Assembly: GCA_944739405.2 (NCBI GenBank)
Contig: OX123182.2
Location: 14,147,326 to 14,211,325, forward strand
DNA: 64,000 nt
Direction of reading: 5' to 3'
DNA from: Euclidia mi
Lineage: Eukaryota; Arthropoda; Insecta; Lepidoptera; Erebidae
The notes under the pieces were generated by a model that had not been told where the DNA came from, did no database searches, and saw only the letters and a program-made list of their open reading frames with translations. Of this stretch, positions 22,735 through 32,768 are shown in pieces. Made by a program: the position numbers and the translations under genes. Each line of letters begins with the position of its first letter. Position 1 is the first letter of the stretch.

Positions 22735-23173
22735 GCATAATATTCATGATACGGTAGAAGAACTATCAAAAGCTCGCAAAAGTTTTTATACAAAACGGTC
22801 GAGACATGGAATGGTACACGAGATTATTAACCAACATCGGGCCCTGCTTTATTTAATAATTGTTGAATCAAAATAACTATTTATTAATCTCAGTAGGTGA
22901 AAATGTTAGTTTTGGATAATTAAATCACTAGCTTGGGCGGAAATATGGAAGTCGAAACGTAGAAACGTGCATCGTAAGTACGAAAATACAATTAAACGTT
23001 TTGTGTCAAGCGTGCAAGTTGCCTGACATCAATAGGGTTGTTTCCAACTAGTCAAATCAAGCACTTTTAATGAAATGGCAAAAACAACCTTAGCCAATAG
23101 ACTAAGATCCCGCGACAAATTAGTGCACTCATCGAGTTTTTGCTTAAAACCAAATTATTAAGTATATTTATGA
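22735..23173. other. Spacer, nothing recognised
   Basis: AT-rich sequence between the MITE and the second Helitron; no frame or repeat can be supported. Confidence 0.4.
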
Positions 23174-23617
23174 CTAGCTTTCGCTCGCGGCTTCGCCCGC
23201 TTGAAATTTTAATAAAGAGTAGCCTTTGTACTTCCCCAGGTTTCAGACTATCCATATCAAATTTCATCACAAACGGATCTGCACATTAGCCGTGTAGCAT
23301 ACATATAAACAGATAATACCTACTTAAAGTTACTTTTGTTTTCATAGTCGTCAAACTTTTGGTAAAGATTAGTATGCAGGTATATTATTAAAGTTATTGA
23401 AGAGCTTATGTATCTACTGAATAGAATAGCAGCAAAAATAAAAACTGAAAGCATTACCACAAAGTGATCAGACCGCCCCTCTGCCCCGCTGCGCTTAAGA
23501 GCGCCAAATCATAGTAAGCGCTTTGAATGACGCTGCGCTTATATCAATTATATCGTGATAACTTTTAAACTATTCGTCCAAACTACTTACTGTAAAGACA
23601 AAGTTCATCTTCATTAA

Positions 23618-24413
23618 CCCTAGATTACTAACCTTCGTCAATTTGACTACGCGGGTTTGTTTAAATCGTGCTAACTTTTGCGCGCGCGATCGCACTGCTT
23701 CCACACTTTAGATAATCTCAGTCGACCCGTTGCCCCCCCGACTGACGGTAGTGTTTTGAGTGGGGGGGCACCGTGAGCGCCGTTCCAGCAACCATGGGTC
23801 GTCAGATTGACGAAGGTTAGTATTAACGTAACATTTTGTCTTATTTAGTTGGTGAACGCTTGGGATTTTTTTGTTTTGTTTATTTATTTTCTTTGCGAAA
23901 ATAATGCGACTGATGTACCTCCTACCTAAAAAAGGAAAATATAAGCCTTATGTCCCTCCGCAAAGCGAAGGATGACTAAAAGTAGTTGCACCCAGAGCAA
24001 TAAATCGTAGTGCGGGGAGCACAAACTTGACGTTTGTCACAAATGTATAACTTGATAGATTCTTACCAAAACTTTTGTTTCATTACTTTATTTCATTCGT
24101 TATTTCTAATATTTGAAAATTATTTTGCACATTTACTTTAAAATAATACTTTAAAAAATCTCTTAAAATGTTACCATTGTTAATTTGTCATAAAACCTAC
24201 TATCTCATTTGTAAGGCTGATTTTTTAATAAATATGCCGTTTTGGTTTATGTAAATTTATTAATTAATAAGAAGAATATAATAAATTTATAATAAAAATA
24301 AAAAATATGCATGTTTAATTCAAATTAAACCCATTATCCCCTTTATTAAATACCGTAGTCAAAAGTACGAAGGTTAGTAATAAGGGTCGAAAAATAAGGT
24401 TAGTGATCTAGGG
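23618..24413. mobile_element. piggyBac-type MITE (796 bp) nested in the Helitron
   Basis: Seen: the element is flanked by TTAA on both sides (23614-23617 and 24414-24417). Its ends are CCCTAGATTACTAACCTT and, reversed, CCCTAGATCACTAACCTT. Known: TTAA target duplication and CCY-type inverted ends define piggyBac. The word ACTAACCTTCGT recurs in the subterminal parts (23628; reversed near 23809 and 24367). There is no transposase frame, so it is non-autonomous. A GC-rich inner segment lies at 23680-23800. Confidence 0.85.
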
Positions 24414-24774
24414 TTAAATACTAAAGGCAATAAATCTATCAATTTTGAAAACAATTTGATAACTACACTACTCTAGAATGAGCATTGTAAAAAACATATT
24501 TTTTGTGTTACACTGTTTTATTACAATAAAAATGATCTAGTTAGGTTATGTACCAAAAGCTAAAAAGTAATTCGGTAAGTCCTAGCTGCCAGATCGCACC
24601 AAACTTCTCATCAATCTGGGGTATTGATCAGACAAATATAAAATCGTTGGGCAAGTGAAATTTCTATCATAATGTTTAATTCTGGACACGCTACGGCCAA
24701 AATTAAAATAAATGTTTTTTTTTTAGTTTATTTTATTTTCAAGTATTTAGTTTTGTTTGTTAATAGGTACTTCC

Positions 24775-25250
24775 CATTCTGTTTTCATAGTGAGGTCTAT
24801 TCTACCAATCAAGCCCTTTCATTCGATACCCATTTTGAGGTATTTGTGGAAAATAAGTTATCCGGCATTTTGTGGCGGCGGCCATCTTGGATTTTTAATA
24901 GTGAGATCTATTCTACCAATCAAGCCCTTTCATTTGATACCCATATTAGGTTAGGTATTTGTGGAAAATATGTAATCAGCCATTTTGTGGCGGCAGCCAT
25001 ATTGGATTTTTCATAGTGAGCCTATTCTACCAATCAAGCCCTTTCATTCAATACCCATATTGAGGTATTTGTGGCAAATATGTAATCCGCCATTTTGCGG
25101 CGACAGCCATCTTGGATTTTTTATAGTGAGCTCTATTCTACGAATCAAGCCCTTTTATTTGATACTTGTATTGAGGTATTTTGTGGAAAATAAGTAATCC
25201 GCCAGTTTGTGACTGCAGCCATCTTTAATTTTTCATAGTGAGCCTCTATG
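24775..25250 (-). repeat. 111-bp repeats of the second Helitron
   Basis: About four and a half units with the same landmarks as 3495-4990, read in reverse (CCAATCAAGCCCTTTCATT; GCCATCTTGGATTTTT). One unit contains a short TTAGG insertion near 24946. The open frames over this interval follow from the 37-codon period. Confidence 0.85.
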
Positions 25251-25559
25251 ATAAACAATTTCACCGTACATTATTTTCAAGTAACTTTTACGGTTTAGGC
25301 AACGCACGCGAAGACAGCTTTCAGAGTTCAGGATTTTTGCCGACTTAGTTGATACTTTTCCTTATATTATGGCAACATTATACAAAATCTTTATAAATTG
25401 TAGCCTATGTGTTATTCTGATGTATAAACTATATTACTCTAAAGTTTCATCCAAATCCGTTCAGTAGTTTTTGCGTGAAAGAGTAACAAACATCCATCCA
25501 TACATCCATCCATCCATCTATACATCTTCACAAACTTTCACATTTATAATATAAGTAGA

Positions 25560-25815
25560 AAGTAGAAAGTAGAATTAAATTTCAACAAAATCGGTTCAGC
25601 CGTTTTAGCGTGAAAACGGAACATACATACATACATACATACACACTTTCGAATTTATAATATTAGAAGGGAAGTAGGGAAGTAGGGATATCATTAGAGA
25701 CTTTCTTTATACACAACATTATCTAACTGTTTTACCACCTTCATATAGAACATGTAAATTATTTTTACCGCTTACTCGTGAACATGCCACATATAACTGA
25801 CCATGTGAAAAACAA
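25560..25815 (-). mobile_element. Helitron 5'-end fragment and helicase-region fragment
   Basis: At 25565-25690 the plus strand shows AATCGGTTCAGCCGTTTTAG, a CATA repeat and CGAATTTATAATATTAGAAG, a reversed lepidopteran Helitron-like 5' end. At 25690-25815 ACTCGTGAACATGCCACATA resembles a conserved stretch of Helitron internal sequence. Both are short and broken. Confidence 0.5.
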
Positions 25816-25916
25816 CATGTTCGGGGGTCGATTCCAGCTGTTTCAAGTCTGTCCATACGATTTATTTAGAAAATACACACAGGGCTACGAATATTCAGCC
25901 CTGCCGAAAGTAAGAT

Positions 25917-26150
25917 GTCCGTGTGGTGACGGATTAAGAATACGGAATGTCACCACCCCATATCATCCCATGGGTGTCGTAAGAGCCGACAGTGGGAGCA
26001 TATTATGCAGAGAACACCACTGTAAGAGAAGGAAAACTTGATACAAACCCTATACCAACCCGTTTGGCCAGCGTGATATAGTAGGCCAATTCCTCCTTTC
26101 AAATGAGAGGCCTAGTCCAGTAGTGGACTGTTGGAAGGCTGATGATGATG
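25917..26150 (+). mobile_element. SINE family 4
   Basis: Starts GTCCGTGTGGTGACGGATTA, contains ATGGGTGTCGTAAGAGCCGAC, AGCATATTATGCAGAGAAC, ACCCGTTTGGCCAGCGTG and GAGAGGCCTAGTCCAG, and ends in GGCTGATGATGATGA. Other copies are at 26991, 46201 (reverse) and 48626. Confidence 0.85.
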
Positions 26151-26839
26151 AAAGTAAGATAGCCCCGTTGAGTTACTCAAGAGTTATCTGAATTCAGGCC
26201 TCAGTCTCCCACCCACGGATTCGCACGTACTTGAGGTGTGGGAATTTGGGAATAATGAGACACCTGTATAAGTACAGAACACGATCGAACGAAAGAAATC
26301 AAAGAAACACATCCACATTCATTATTCAAAAGAAACGACTAAGACACCAATCCGACAAAAACGAAAGAAAATTAACCGAGAACCTCATCAATCCACGGCG
26401 AATCTTAACACCGCCATTCAGAAAACGCCATCTATGTTTACATATACAAACCGACCGAGATAGAAAATAATATGGACTAATCGACAAATTATTGAAAAAA
26501 GGATCTATAGTAATTGTTTTTATCATTTAAAATAAAATGAAATGATTATATAAATATCATATAAACATAATAATTTTAAATAAATGAGATTGACCGTTTA
26601 AATTAAGTGGACATTGTAATAAATTTTGACACAGAGACTTTTTGTTTATGAAAGTGCCGAATATTATACTCTATTATTTTTTTAATAACACTTTTTAATA
26701 ACAATACATAATTATTGTCTTTTTTGCAAGAAACATTTATTTTGCTAGAAAATTATTTGAAAATAGTGACATCTATAGGTCGGAAGGATAACTATAAATA
26801 TCCTCGGTTCCAGTAATTTATTTATCGAAAATACGTATA
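26151..26839. other. Spacer, 79-codon basic frame not recognised
   Basis: The plus frame 26231-26470 is rich in K and R, but its composition follows AT-rich DNA. The opposite strand is also open for 66 codons. No family match. Confidence 0.3.
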
Positions 26840-26892
26840 AATATACTGACGAAATTAAGAATCACCTCCTTTTTAAAAGTCGGGTAAAAAAC
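26840..26892 (+). mobile_element. Retroelement tail fragment
   Basis: ACGAAATTAAGAATCACCTCC and TTTTTAAAAGTCGGGTAAAAA correspond to the ending found at 15290-15345. Confidence 0.45.
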
Positions 26893-26990
26893 ACTTCGAA
26901 GGTACCTTTTTAGACTAACTATACTTTTACTAACAAACTTATAATGATCATAGATGGCATCACATATAATATAACATCATATATAACCAG

Positions 26991-27224
26991 TCCGTGTGGT
27001 GACGGATTAAAAATACGGAATGTCACCACCCCATATCATCCCATGGGTGTCGTAAGAGGCGACAGAGGGAGCATATTATGCAGAGAACAGTACTGTAAGA
27101 GAAGGAAAACTTGATACAAACCCTATACCAAGCCGTTTGGCCAGTGTGGTATAGTAGGCCAATTCCTCCTTTCAAAGGAGAGGCCTAGTCCAGCAGTGGA
27201 CTGTTAAAGGCTGATTATGATGAT
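26991..27224 (+). mobile_element. SINE family 4
   Basis: Close copy of the SINE at 25917, only about 0.85 kb away and in the same orientation. Ends CTGTTAAAGGCTGATTATGA. Confidence 0.85.
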
Positions 27225-27560
27225 ATAACCTGTTTTGGATGATCCCTGTTTTGTTTGGGACTACGTACAAAGGAGAGGTCAAGCTGTACACCGAAAACCA
27301 CTCAACCGAGTGTGATGTAACATATATTTTATAGGTTTGAGTATCCTTTGTACATGAGTGTAAGTTTTATTGAAATCAATTTCGCCATTTTAGAGATCCT
27401 TAGCAACATAGGGAAAGACGTCGGACAGACAGACAGACATAAATTCTAAAAATTATCAAGTATTGCTTTTTAGCATTTTCCTAGATTTTTTAGCTAATTT
27501 TCGTCAAAATATCTTTAATGTACAGACTTTTTCACCTCTACAGTTTTATTATAGTATAGA
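27225..27560. repeat. Repeat-like segment with GACAGACAGACAGACAT
   Basis: The end AGTTTTATTGAAATCAATTT, a GACA run near 27423 and TTTTCACCTCTACAGTTTTA look like the edge of an older element. I cannot name it. Confidence 0.35.
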
Positions 27561-27733
27561 TTAGGAGAATACATATATACTAGGTTGCCTATTAAAATTT
27601 GGCCGCAAGTATGTTTAATTAAATGATTGTTAATTGATTTTTGGAAGATACTTTCGTTCATTCGTTTTATAAGTAAAATATCGTCTACATCACGGCTATA
27701 CATATAAAGATTCTGAAAAACCACGGTTGCCAT
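27515..27733 (-). pseudogene. Inverted, C-terminally replaced copy of the small frame
   Basis: Identical to the frame at 31077 for 52 codons (to ILIGNLV), then different up to a stop after 72 codons. The break coincides with the outer edge of the inverted repeat, so this copy lost its original end. Confidence 0.4.
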
Positions 27734-27951
27734 TGTTCATCTGGCCGCACCTCCTCGCAGCCAGGTGTAACCAGGTATGATTTCGATACATATTTACGTT
27801 CATAACGTTTATTTATGATTTATATATCAAATGAAAGCTAATTTTTTTCTGATTCTGATTATATATGGTTGCCTAATTAAATCCAGCCGCAAATAAGGGT
27901 TGCCGGCTGTTGAAGATTGTAAATATTTAAAGTAGAGTGAAAGAGAGTTAT
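27561..27951 (-). repeat. Left arm of a long inverted repeat
   Basis: Reverse complement of 30856-31251, about 0.39 kb with few differences. It contains the first 52 codons of the small frame described at 31077, identical in protein. After that the two copies diverge. The outer edge is at about TCTCCTAAT. Confidence 0.85.
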
Positions 27952-28246
27952 AGGGGGAATTCCCGTAACGCCGGATGGCACCTAGCGCCGAACACTACAC
28001 TATCTGGACAAGTAATCTTCCACATATTTTTAAATCGTGAGCAACAATTTAAAAATATGTGGAAGAGGTGCGGGATAACATATCAATACAGGATCACACA
28101 ACGCGGTTTTCCAGCATTTTGCTGTTTATAGCGGCAAAGCATTGCGTCACGTTACTCTATTATGTAATTATTCTATATAAGGTTATATATTATGATTTAT
28201 TTTAATATGTCACTGAATATAGTGTGCCATCGGGATTCGTAAAATA
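27952..28246. other. Spacer with a 19-bp perfect hairpin
   Basis: At 28017-28035 and 28047-28065 the arms CTTCCACATATTTTTAAAT and its reverse complement are perfect with an 11-nt loop. GCCGGATGGCACCTAGCGCC near 27968 has a reversed partner GGTACTAGGTGCCATCCGG near 29207, possibly the ends of a decayed DNA transposon. Confidence 0.5.
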
Positions 28247-28494
28247 TGCCGGTTGGCGTAGCGGGAGTGTGAGCGACTGCTACGTCGAATGTCGCGGGTT
28301 CGACTCCCGCTCAAGTCAAACATTTGTGTGGATGAAGATGGATGTTTGTCTTGGTCTGGGTGTTTCTATGTATAATATGTATGTATTTACAAAAAAAAGT
28401 ATGCTTATATGTATGTTTATCCATTATCTAGTACCCATAGTACAAGCTCTGCTTGGTTTGGGACTAGATAGTGTTGTGTGAATGTGAAAAAAAA
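28247..28494 (+). mobile_element. SINE family 3
   Basis: Head with GGTTGGCGTAGCGGGAGTG and GGGTTCGACTCCCGCTC, body with GATGGATGTTTGTCTTGG and TACCCATAGTACAAGC, ending with GTTGTGTGAATGTG and an A run. Full length. Confidence 0.85.
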
Positions 28495-28697
28495 AGTAAC
28501 ACACACCCTGCCATGAAAACCTGTCTAGTGATCAAATATCTTAACAACAAACCTGGAACCAGCAGTATGAAGACGTCGACCAGTTTTTGTTTAGCAGTTG
28601 GTCAGAATATTCTAAAATTGTTAAAATTACCTGCTTTCACGATGAACAGATTAGCAACTTGACAAATAAAGTGTGAGAGAAAGTGAAATAAGTGAAA
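28495..28697. other. Short spacer, nothing recognised
   Basis: A 63-codon frame overlaps the SINE end and has no domain. Confidence 0.3.
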
Positions 28698-28815
28698 CTC
28701 AAACTCAAAATCCTTTATTCATTTAGATCCCAAAGTGACACTTATGAACGTCAAATATAAAACATTATTACTGTATGCTTCTACATTTACATTTACTGCC
28801 ACGTTCGCAAAGCAA
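28698..28815 (-). mobile_element. LINE 3' end, truncated
   Basis: Reads ACTCAAACTCAAAATCCTTT, TTCATTTAGATCCCAAAGTG, and CTGCCACGTTCGCAAAGC. The longer copy at 32237 has the same order. The short repeat at the left is the reversed 3' tail of a CR1-type LINE (inference). Confidence 0.55.
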
Positions 28816-30550
28816 GTGAAATTTTAACGTCGTCACCGTCGTGTAGAATTGTAGCTGAACAGACAAAAATCATGTTATCTCAGGAAAAAGGAAAGAAATG
28901 GGCATCAAGTACAAAAATAACAATAAATTAAAAATGTAGACAAACCAAACTTATAAAAGTTTATGGGCAAAGTGGAGGTAACCTAACAAAAAGATGCCAC
29001 TATCTCAAATATTCAACATAGAATAACACGTGTCACGACGAATCATGATGAAAGCACATGGTTACAGTGCTCCAGATGCCAAGGGTGCGCTTTTGAAGCT
29101 TTTGCAGAAGTTCTTGAATGTGGAGACGTCGTCGAGATATACACAATCAATGGCCGATGTTTTGCAGATGTCCGGCGCTAGTCTGTAAACTAATTGTGTG
29201 TCCGGTACTAGGTGCCATCCGGTACTAGGTGCCAGTTTTTACAATAACATTTTTCTTTATCTAAACTTAATTGAAGTTCCTGATTATATTTATACAGAAA
29301 TCGTATTTTATGTTGATAGATTAAGATTTCATAATTTGTTAAGTCAACAAATTCAAAATTAATTAAACTTACATTTCTTAAAATAGTTTTTGTTTTATTT
29401 CCTAAAAACTTTAGGTGTCCGCCACTGGGGAACTTCACCCTATGCGTGACATCATTTGCCAGACGAGAACGATTGACAGCTCTGCGACGCTTTTAAGCCA
29501 TTGCGCATGCGTCAAATGCTAGTCAACCCTTAGATTATATAACTGTTAGATGGAGGCATACGACCCCAAGACCGTCACTAATAATCTGACATAGGTGGCC
29601 ATATGGCCACCCATTATCTGTTAAAATGTAATAGAACTTCATTTAAAACTTTGAGACTTCGGTCTTCGGTCATAGACATTTTAATAATTATTTGTATAAA
29701 GATTGTGACATATTAACATAGTAACGTTATAACTTTATCGACACTTAAATTTTACAGACTAGCTTAAGTACATCGCGGGTCTTACTTATCGCATAAAAAG
29801 GTAGTTTATTGTGATGTATAAGCTATACTACAATATTTCAATAAAAATATTGTTTCACGATAGAGTATCCTCAATTTTTTTCGTTTATAAATGTTTTTTT
29901 GTAAAACTTCTGCCGCAAACAACTACTAAGCCATGCAATTTTATCATGATGTTTTCCTTCATCATAGCAAGCCAAGCTTCTAGTAACCAGAGATTCATGC
30001 AGTAAATTTGAAAACCGATGCGTTTAAATGATATTTTCACAGACTTTGTCACTGCTTGGAGTGGTTACCGGTGTTACAATAAATATCGTTTGCTTTATTC
30101 ATGTTAAAATGTTCAATAAAATAAAAAAAGCATTTCAGTGCACGTGTGAGGTTTGGTCATGGGAGAAATAATCTAACGGTTTATTTTTTTATTGCCAGTC
30201 AAATTAACTATACTGTACCTGGAGGCAAGCAGACATTGAAGATACTGAACTTCAAGGTCTGCTTGACTCAGCTAAGAACCACAATTTGTTTATTTGCTCC
30301 TGTAGTTGCTTACATAAATGCAGATCTATTTTTTGAACGGATGTATGTCATCAATAACATTATTATGACTCTTTCCTACGTTCAAATTATTTAGTTGATA
30401 TTAATATTTGATATATATTCCTTAATTTACTTGATTGAGGAATTATCATCATTCTTTCGATATTTATTTTGAGTAAACCAGATCTGATGATTTATTTCAA
30501 ATTTTAACGATATTCTAACTTATCAAATTATAATGTAATGTTCAGTACAT
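28816..30550. other. Spacer inside the long inverted repeat
   Basis: Includes the reversed CACCTAG/TAGGTG pair near 29207 and a perfect 18-bp palindrome (29594-29611, GGTGGCCATATGGCCACC). No coding sequence is recognised, though 29030-29190 is less AT-rich. The 82-codon frame at 30146 shows no family signal. Confidence 0.4.
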
Positions 30551-30588
30551 CCGTGAACATGGCGCTTGCAACAGTGCCGAAATATCGG
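30551..30588 (+). ncRNA. Hammerhead-like ribozyme motif, copy C
   Basis: Reads CCG, UGAACAU, stem GGCGCT, loop TGCAAC, stem AGTGCC, GAAATAT, CGG. The six-base stem pairs fully with one G-U wobble. Compared with copy A it differs in both stem arms yet keeps pairing, and CGT before the cleavage C is changed to TAT, keeping a self-complementary AUAU. A Penelope-like ATATATCCCG block follows 20 nt later. No protein frame is left upstream. Confidence 0.55.
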
Positions 30589-30855
30589 TTACTCCAAACA
30601 AAGGTACGTGGTATATATCCCGAAAGACAATTTAAAACAAGTTTAAATGACTACGAAAGTTTAAATTCCTATATTATCAAATTTAGTGTGAACCGACGAA
30701 AATTCGAAACGTCTTTTGTATATATTATAATATCTTACTCTAACACTAGAAATAATTCATAAGTCAAAGTAAATATATTGGCTATAACTGCTGTTTTTAT
30801 GCGGTTTCTATGTATATTCCTTATTCTCAGGAGCTGCCTGACACATTATGATACG
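30589..30855 (+). mobile_element. Penelope-type 3' end, solo fragment
   Basis: Inferred from the ribozyme-like motif and the following GTGGTATATATCCCGAAAG block, which parallels the endings at 9800 and 39728. The rest is AT-rich without a recognised boundary. Confidence 0.35.
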
Positions 30856-31251
30856 CGTATAACTCTCTTTCACTCTACCTTAAATATTTACAATCTTCAA
30901 CAGCCGGCAACCCTTATTTGCGGCTGGATTTAATTAGGCAACCATATATCATCAGAATCAGAAAAAAAATAGCTTTCATTTGATATGTAAATCATAAATA
31001 AACGTTATGAACGTAAAAATGTATCGAAATCATATCTGATTACACCTGGCTGCGAGGAGGTGCGGCCAGGTAAACAATGGCAACCGTGGTTTTTCAGAAT
31101 CTTTATATGTATAGCCGTGATGTAGATGATATTTTACTTATAAAACGAATGAACGAAAGTATCTTCCAAAAATCAATTAACAATCACTTAATTAAACATA
31201 CTTGCGGCCAAATTTTAATAGGCAACCTAGTAGATATGTATTCTCCTAATC
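30856..31251 (+). repeat. Right arm of the long inverted repeat
   Basis: Mirror of 27561-27951. The inner edge is at ATAACTCTCTTTCACTCTAC and the outer edge near TCTCCTAATC. The arms are separated by 2.9 kb. Confidence 0.85.
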
Positions 31252-31364
31252 ATAAATATACTTCAACATTTGGTTTTAAGCAAAAACTCGATGAGTGCAC
31301 TAATTTGTCGTGGGATCTCGTACTACAAGGGTTTCGTACGAAATATGATGTAGTCACGCCATAG
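31077..31364 (+). CDS. Small hypothetical protein, 95 codons
   Basis: I do not recognise the family. The start is preceded by AAACA and reads ACAATGGC, a good eukaryotic context. The frame starts MATVVFQNLYMYSRDVDD and ends at a TAG after about 95 codons; AATAAA lies about 50 bp later (near 31420), as expected for a short transcript. The first 52 codons are preserved without any amino-acid change in the inverted copy at 27733-27578, where the C-terminus is replaced. This may be a small retrogene or a piece of a transposon. No signal peptide or membrane segment is evident. Confidence 0.4.
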   Translation: MATVVFQNLYMYSRDVDDILLIKRMNESIFQKSINNHLIKHTCGQILIGNLVDMYSPNHKYTSTFGFKQKLDECTNLSWDLVLQGFRTKYDVVTP

Positions 31365-31820
31365 TGTTTTGCTGTCAAGTAAAATACTTATTATCACTAA
31401 ATTGACGATAAAAATGTTAAATAAAGTTTTAACATTTGATGAATGAATCTACTATTATTTTGACATGTTTCACTAGATAAAAATAGTTCTATAATTTATT
31501 TCACTTGCAGGAAACTTCCCTATTGATTGACATTATGTACATTATGTTGAATTTGTTAATTCTCTAACTACATACATTCTAAAGGAAATGTCTAACGGCT
31601 CATCCCGTTATTTGATTTATCCATGGATTCGGCTACCAGAGATAAAATTTGACTCTATGAACATAAAAACTCTATGCACAAATTTGACAAATACTCTATA
31701 TTCTAGAAGCTAAATCTATGGATATATCAAATATTAAGACCGGCCGCAAAACAAATATGTGACAAGTGCTACACCTCTAACAGACATATACTTATCTGTC
31801 TAGCTGCATATATTGTCGTT
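31252..31820. other. Spacer, end of the small frame and AT-rich DNA
   Basis: After the polyadenylation-like signal near 31420 nothing is recognised. Confidence 0.4.
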
Positions 31821-31823
31821 TAA

Positions 31824-32058
31824 AGGCCTTGCCACACGGCACAATTTTACGTCCAACTTGACTAAATCACTTGATGAAATCGTGACGTGTAGACGCCAAT
31901 CGTCCAACTAAAGTTCATCGGGTGGGCGGTACCACCAGATTTTAACCAATCGGGTGGACGGAATGAAAATCAATGATTTGATTGTGTCGTGTAGACGGGC
32001 AAAGCCAATTCGATTGAAAATTTGATCAGTGGTAAAATTGTGCCGTGTGGCAAGGCCT
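31824..32058. mobile_element. PIF/Harbinger-like MITE, 235 bp
   Basis: The ends are perfect 27-bp inverted repeats beginning AGGCCTTGCCACACGGC. The flanks are TAA on both sides (31821-31823 and 32059-32061). Known: a 3-bp TWA duplication with G/C-rich ends is typical of PIF/Harbinger. No coding capacity. Confidence 0.8.
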
Positions 32059-32236
32059 TAACGTTGGCTTTCTCCGAAGAAAATTACAACTACACAATGT
32101 GAAAAAAAATACCATCAATATCCAAACCACATTCCAATATAACCTCCCAAAATAATATACGACATAGAATTCTTGTAGTTTAAGTAGCCTCTTTTCTTTC
32201 CTTATTAAATGCTGTAACCGTAGTTCTCTAGTTTAG

Positions 32237-32490
32237 TTCAAAGTCAAAGTCAAAAGTCAAAGTCAAAATCATTTATTCATCTTGGTCACAAGGTGACGCT
32301 TATGGACGTCAATTTTAGAATTAAATTACTTAATGCTTAATGCTTCTACAATTACATTTACTGCCTCGTTCGCAAAGCAAAAGGTAGAACCACGAGAAAG
32401 AACGGGCAATAAAACTCGTGGCCACTCTTTTTAATCGCCAATATTATGGTACATATTTTTATTTTTGTAAATTGTTAAAATAATCTTAAG
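32237..32490 (-). mobile_element. LINE 3' end with CAAAGT repeat tail
   Basis: Starts with a CAAAGT repeat (the reversed tail), then ATCATTTATTCATCTTGGTC, GTGACGCTTATGGACGTC, CTGCCTCGTTCGCAAAGC and AACGGGCAATAAAACTCGTG. Same family as 28698, here longer. No coding part remains. Confidence 0.65.
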
Positions 32491-32530
32491 GTAACTGTGA
32501 GTACGGGTGGATTTCGCGTTCATCTATACT

Positions 32531-32768
32531 TCTATACTAATATTATAAAGAGGAAAAATTTGTATTTTTGTTTTTTTTTTGTACTGGATACACTCATAAA
32601 CAACTGGACCGATTTAAAAATTCTTTTTCATTAGAAAGCAACATTATCTGCGAGTAACATAGGCTATATTTTATTTTAGAAAAAATAGGGGTCCGTAAGA
32701 TATTTGGGTTTTTCAGGTACGCGAAGTAGTTCCCTCTGGACGCGGGTGAAACCGCGGGAAATGGCTAG
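32531..32768 (+). mobile_element. Short Helitron, 238 bp
   Basis: Starts TCTATACTAATATTATAAAG and ends with the hairpin GCGGGTGAAACCGCGG then GGCTAG|T. The left flank is T instead of the usual A. A different family from the 2.3-kb copies; no internal array. Confidence 0.7.

Larger units (their letters stand above)
23174..25559 (-). mobile_element. Non-autonomous Helitron, second copy, reverse orientation
   Basis: Its 3' end reads (plus strand) A|CTAG then GCGGCTTCGCCCGC, the mirror of the first copy's end, and the adjacent 200 bp match 5190-5387 closely. Its 5' end at 25559 reads, on the minus strand, TCTACTTATATTATAAATGTG, followed by the CATC/GGAT microsatellite. It has only about four and a half units of the 111-bp repeat (24775-25250), against 14 in the first copy, and carries a piggyBac-type MITE. 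Flanks are A at the 3' end and a duplicated AGTAGAA run at the 5' end. Confidence 0.8.

Noticed and set aside
26231..26526. Overlapping basic frames on both strands
   Set aside because: Composition is that of AT-rich DNA and both strands are open; no family signal.
32531..32768. Insertion of the short Helitron at a normal A|T site
   Set aside because: The left flank is T. The element call stands on its ends and hairpin, but the site is not canonical or the first base is ambiguous.
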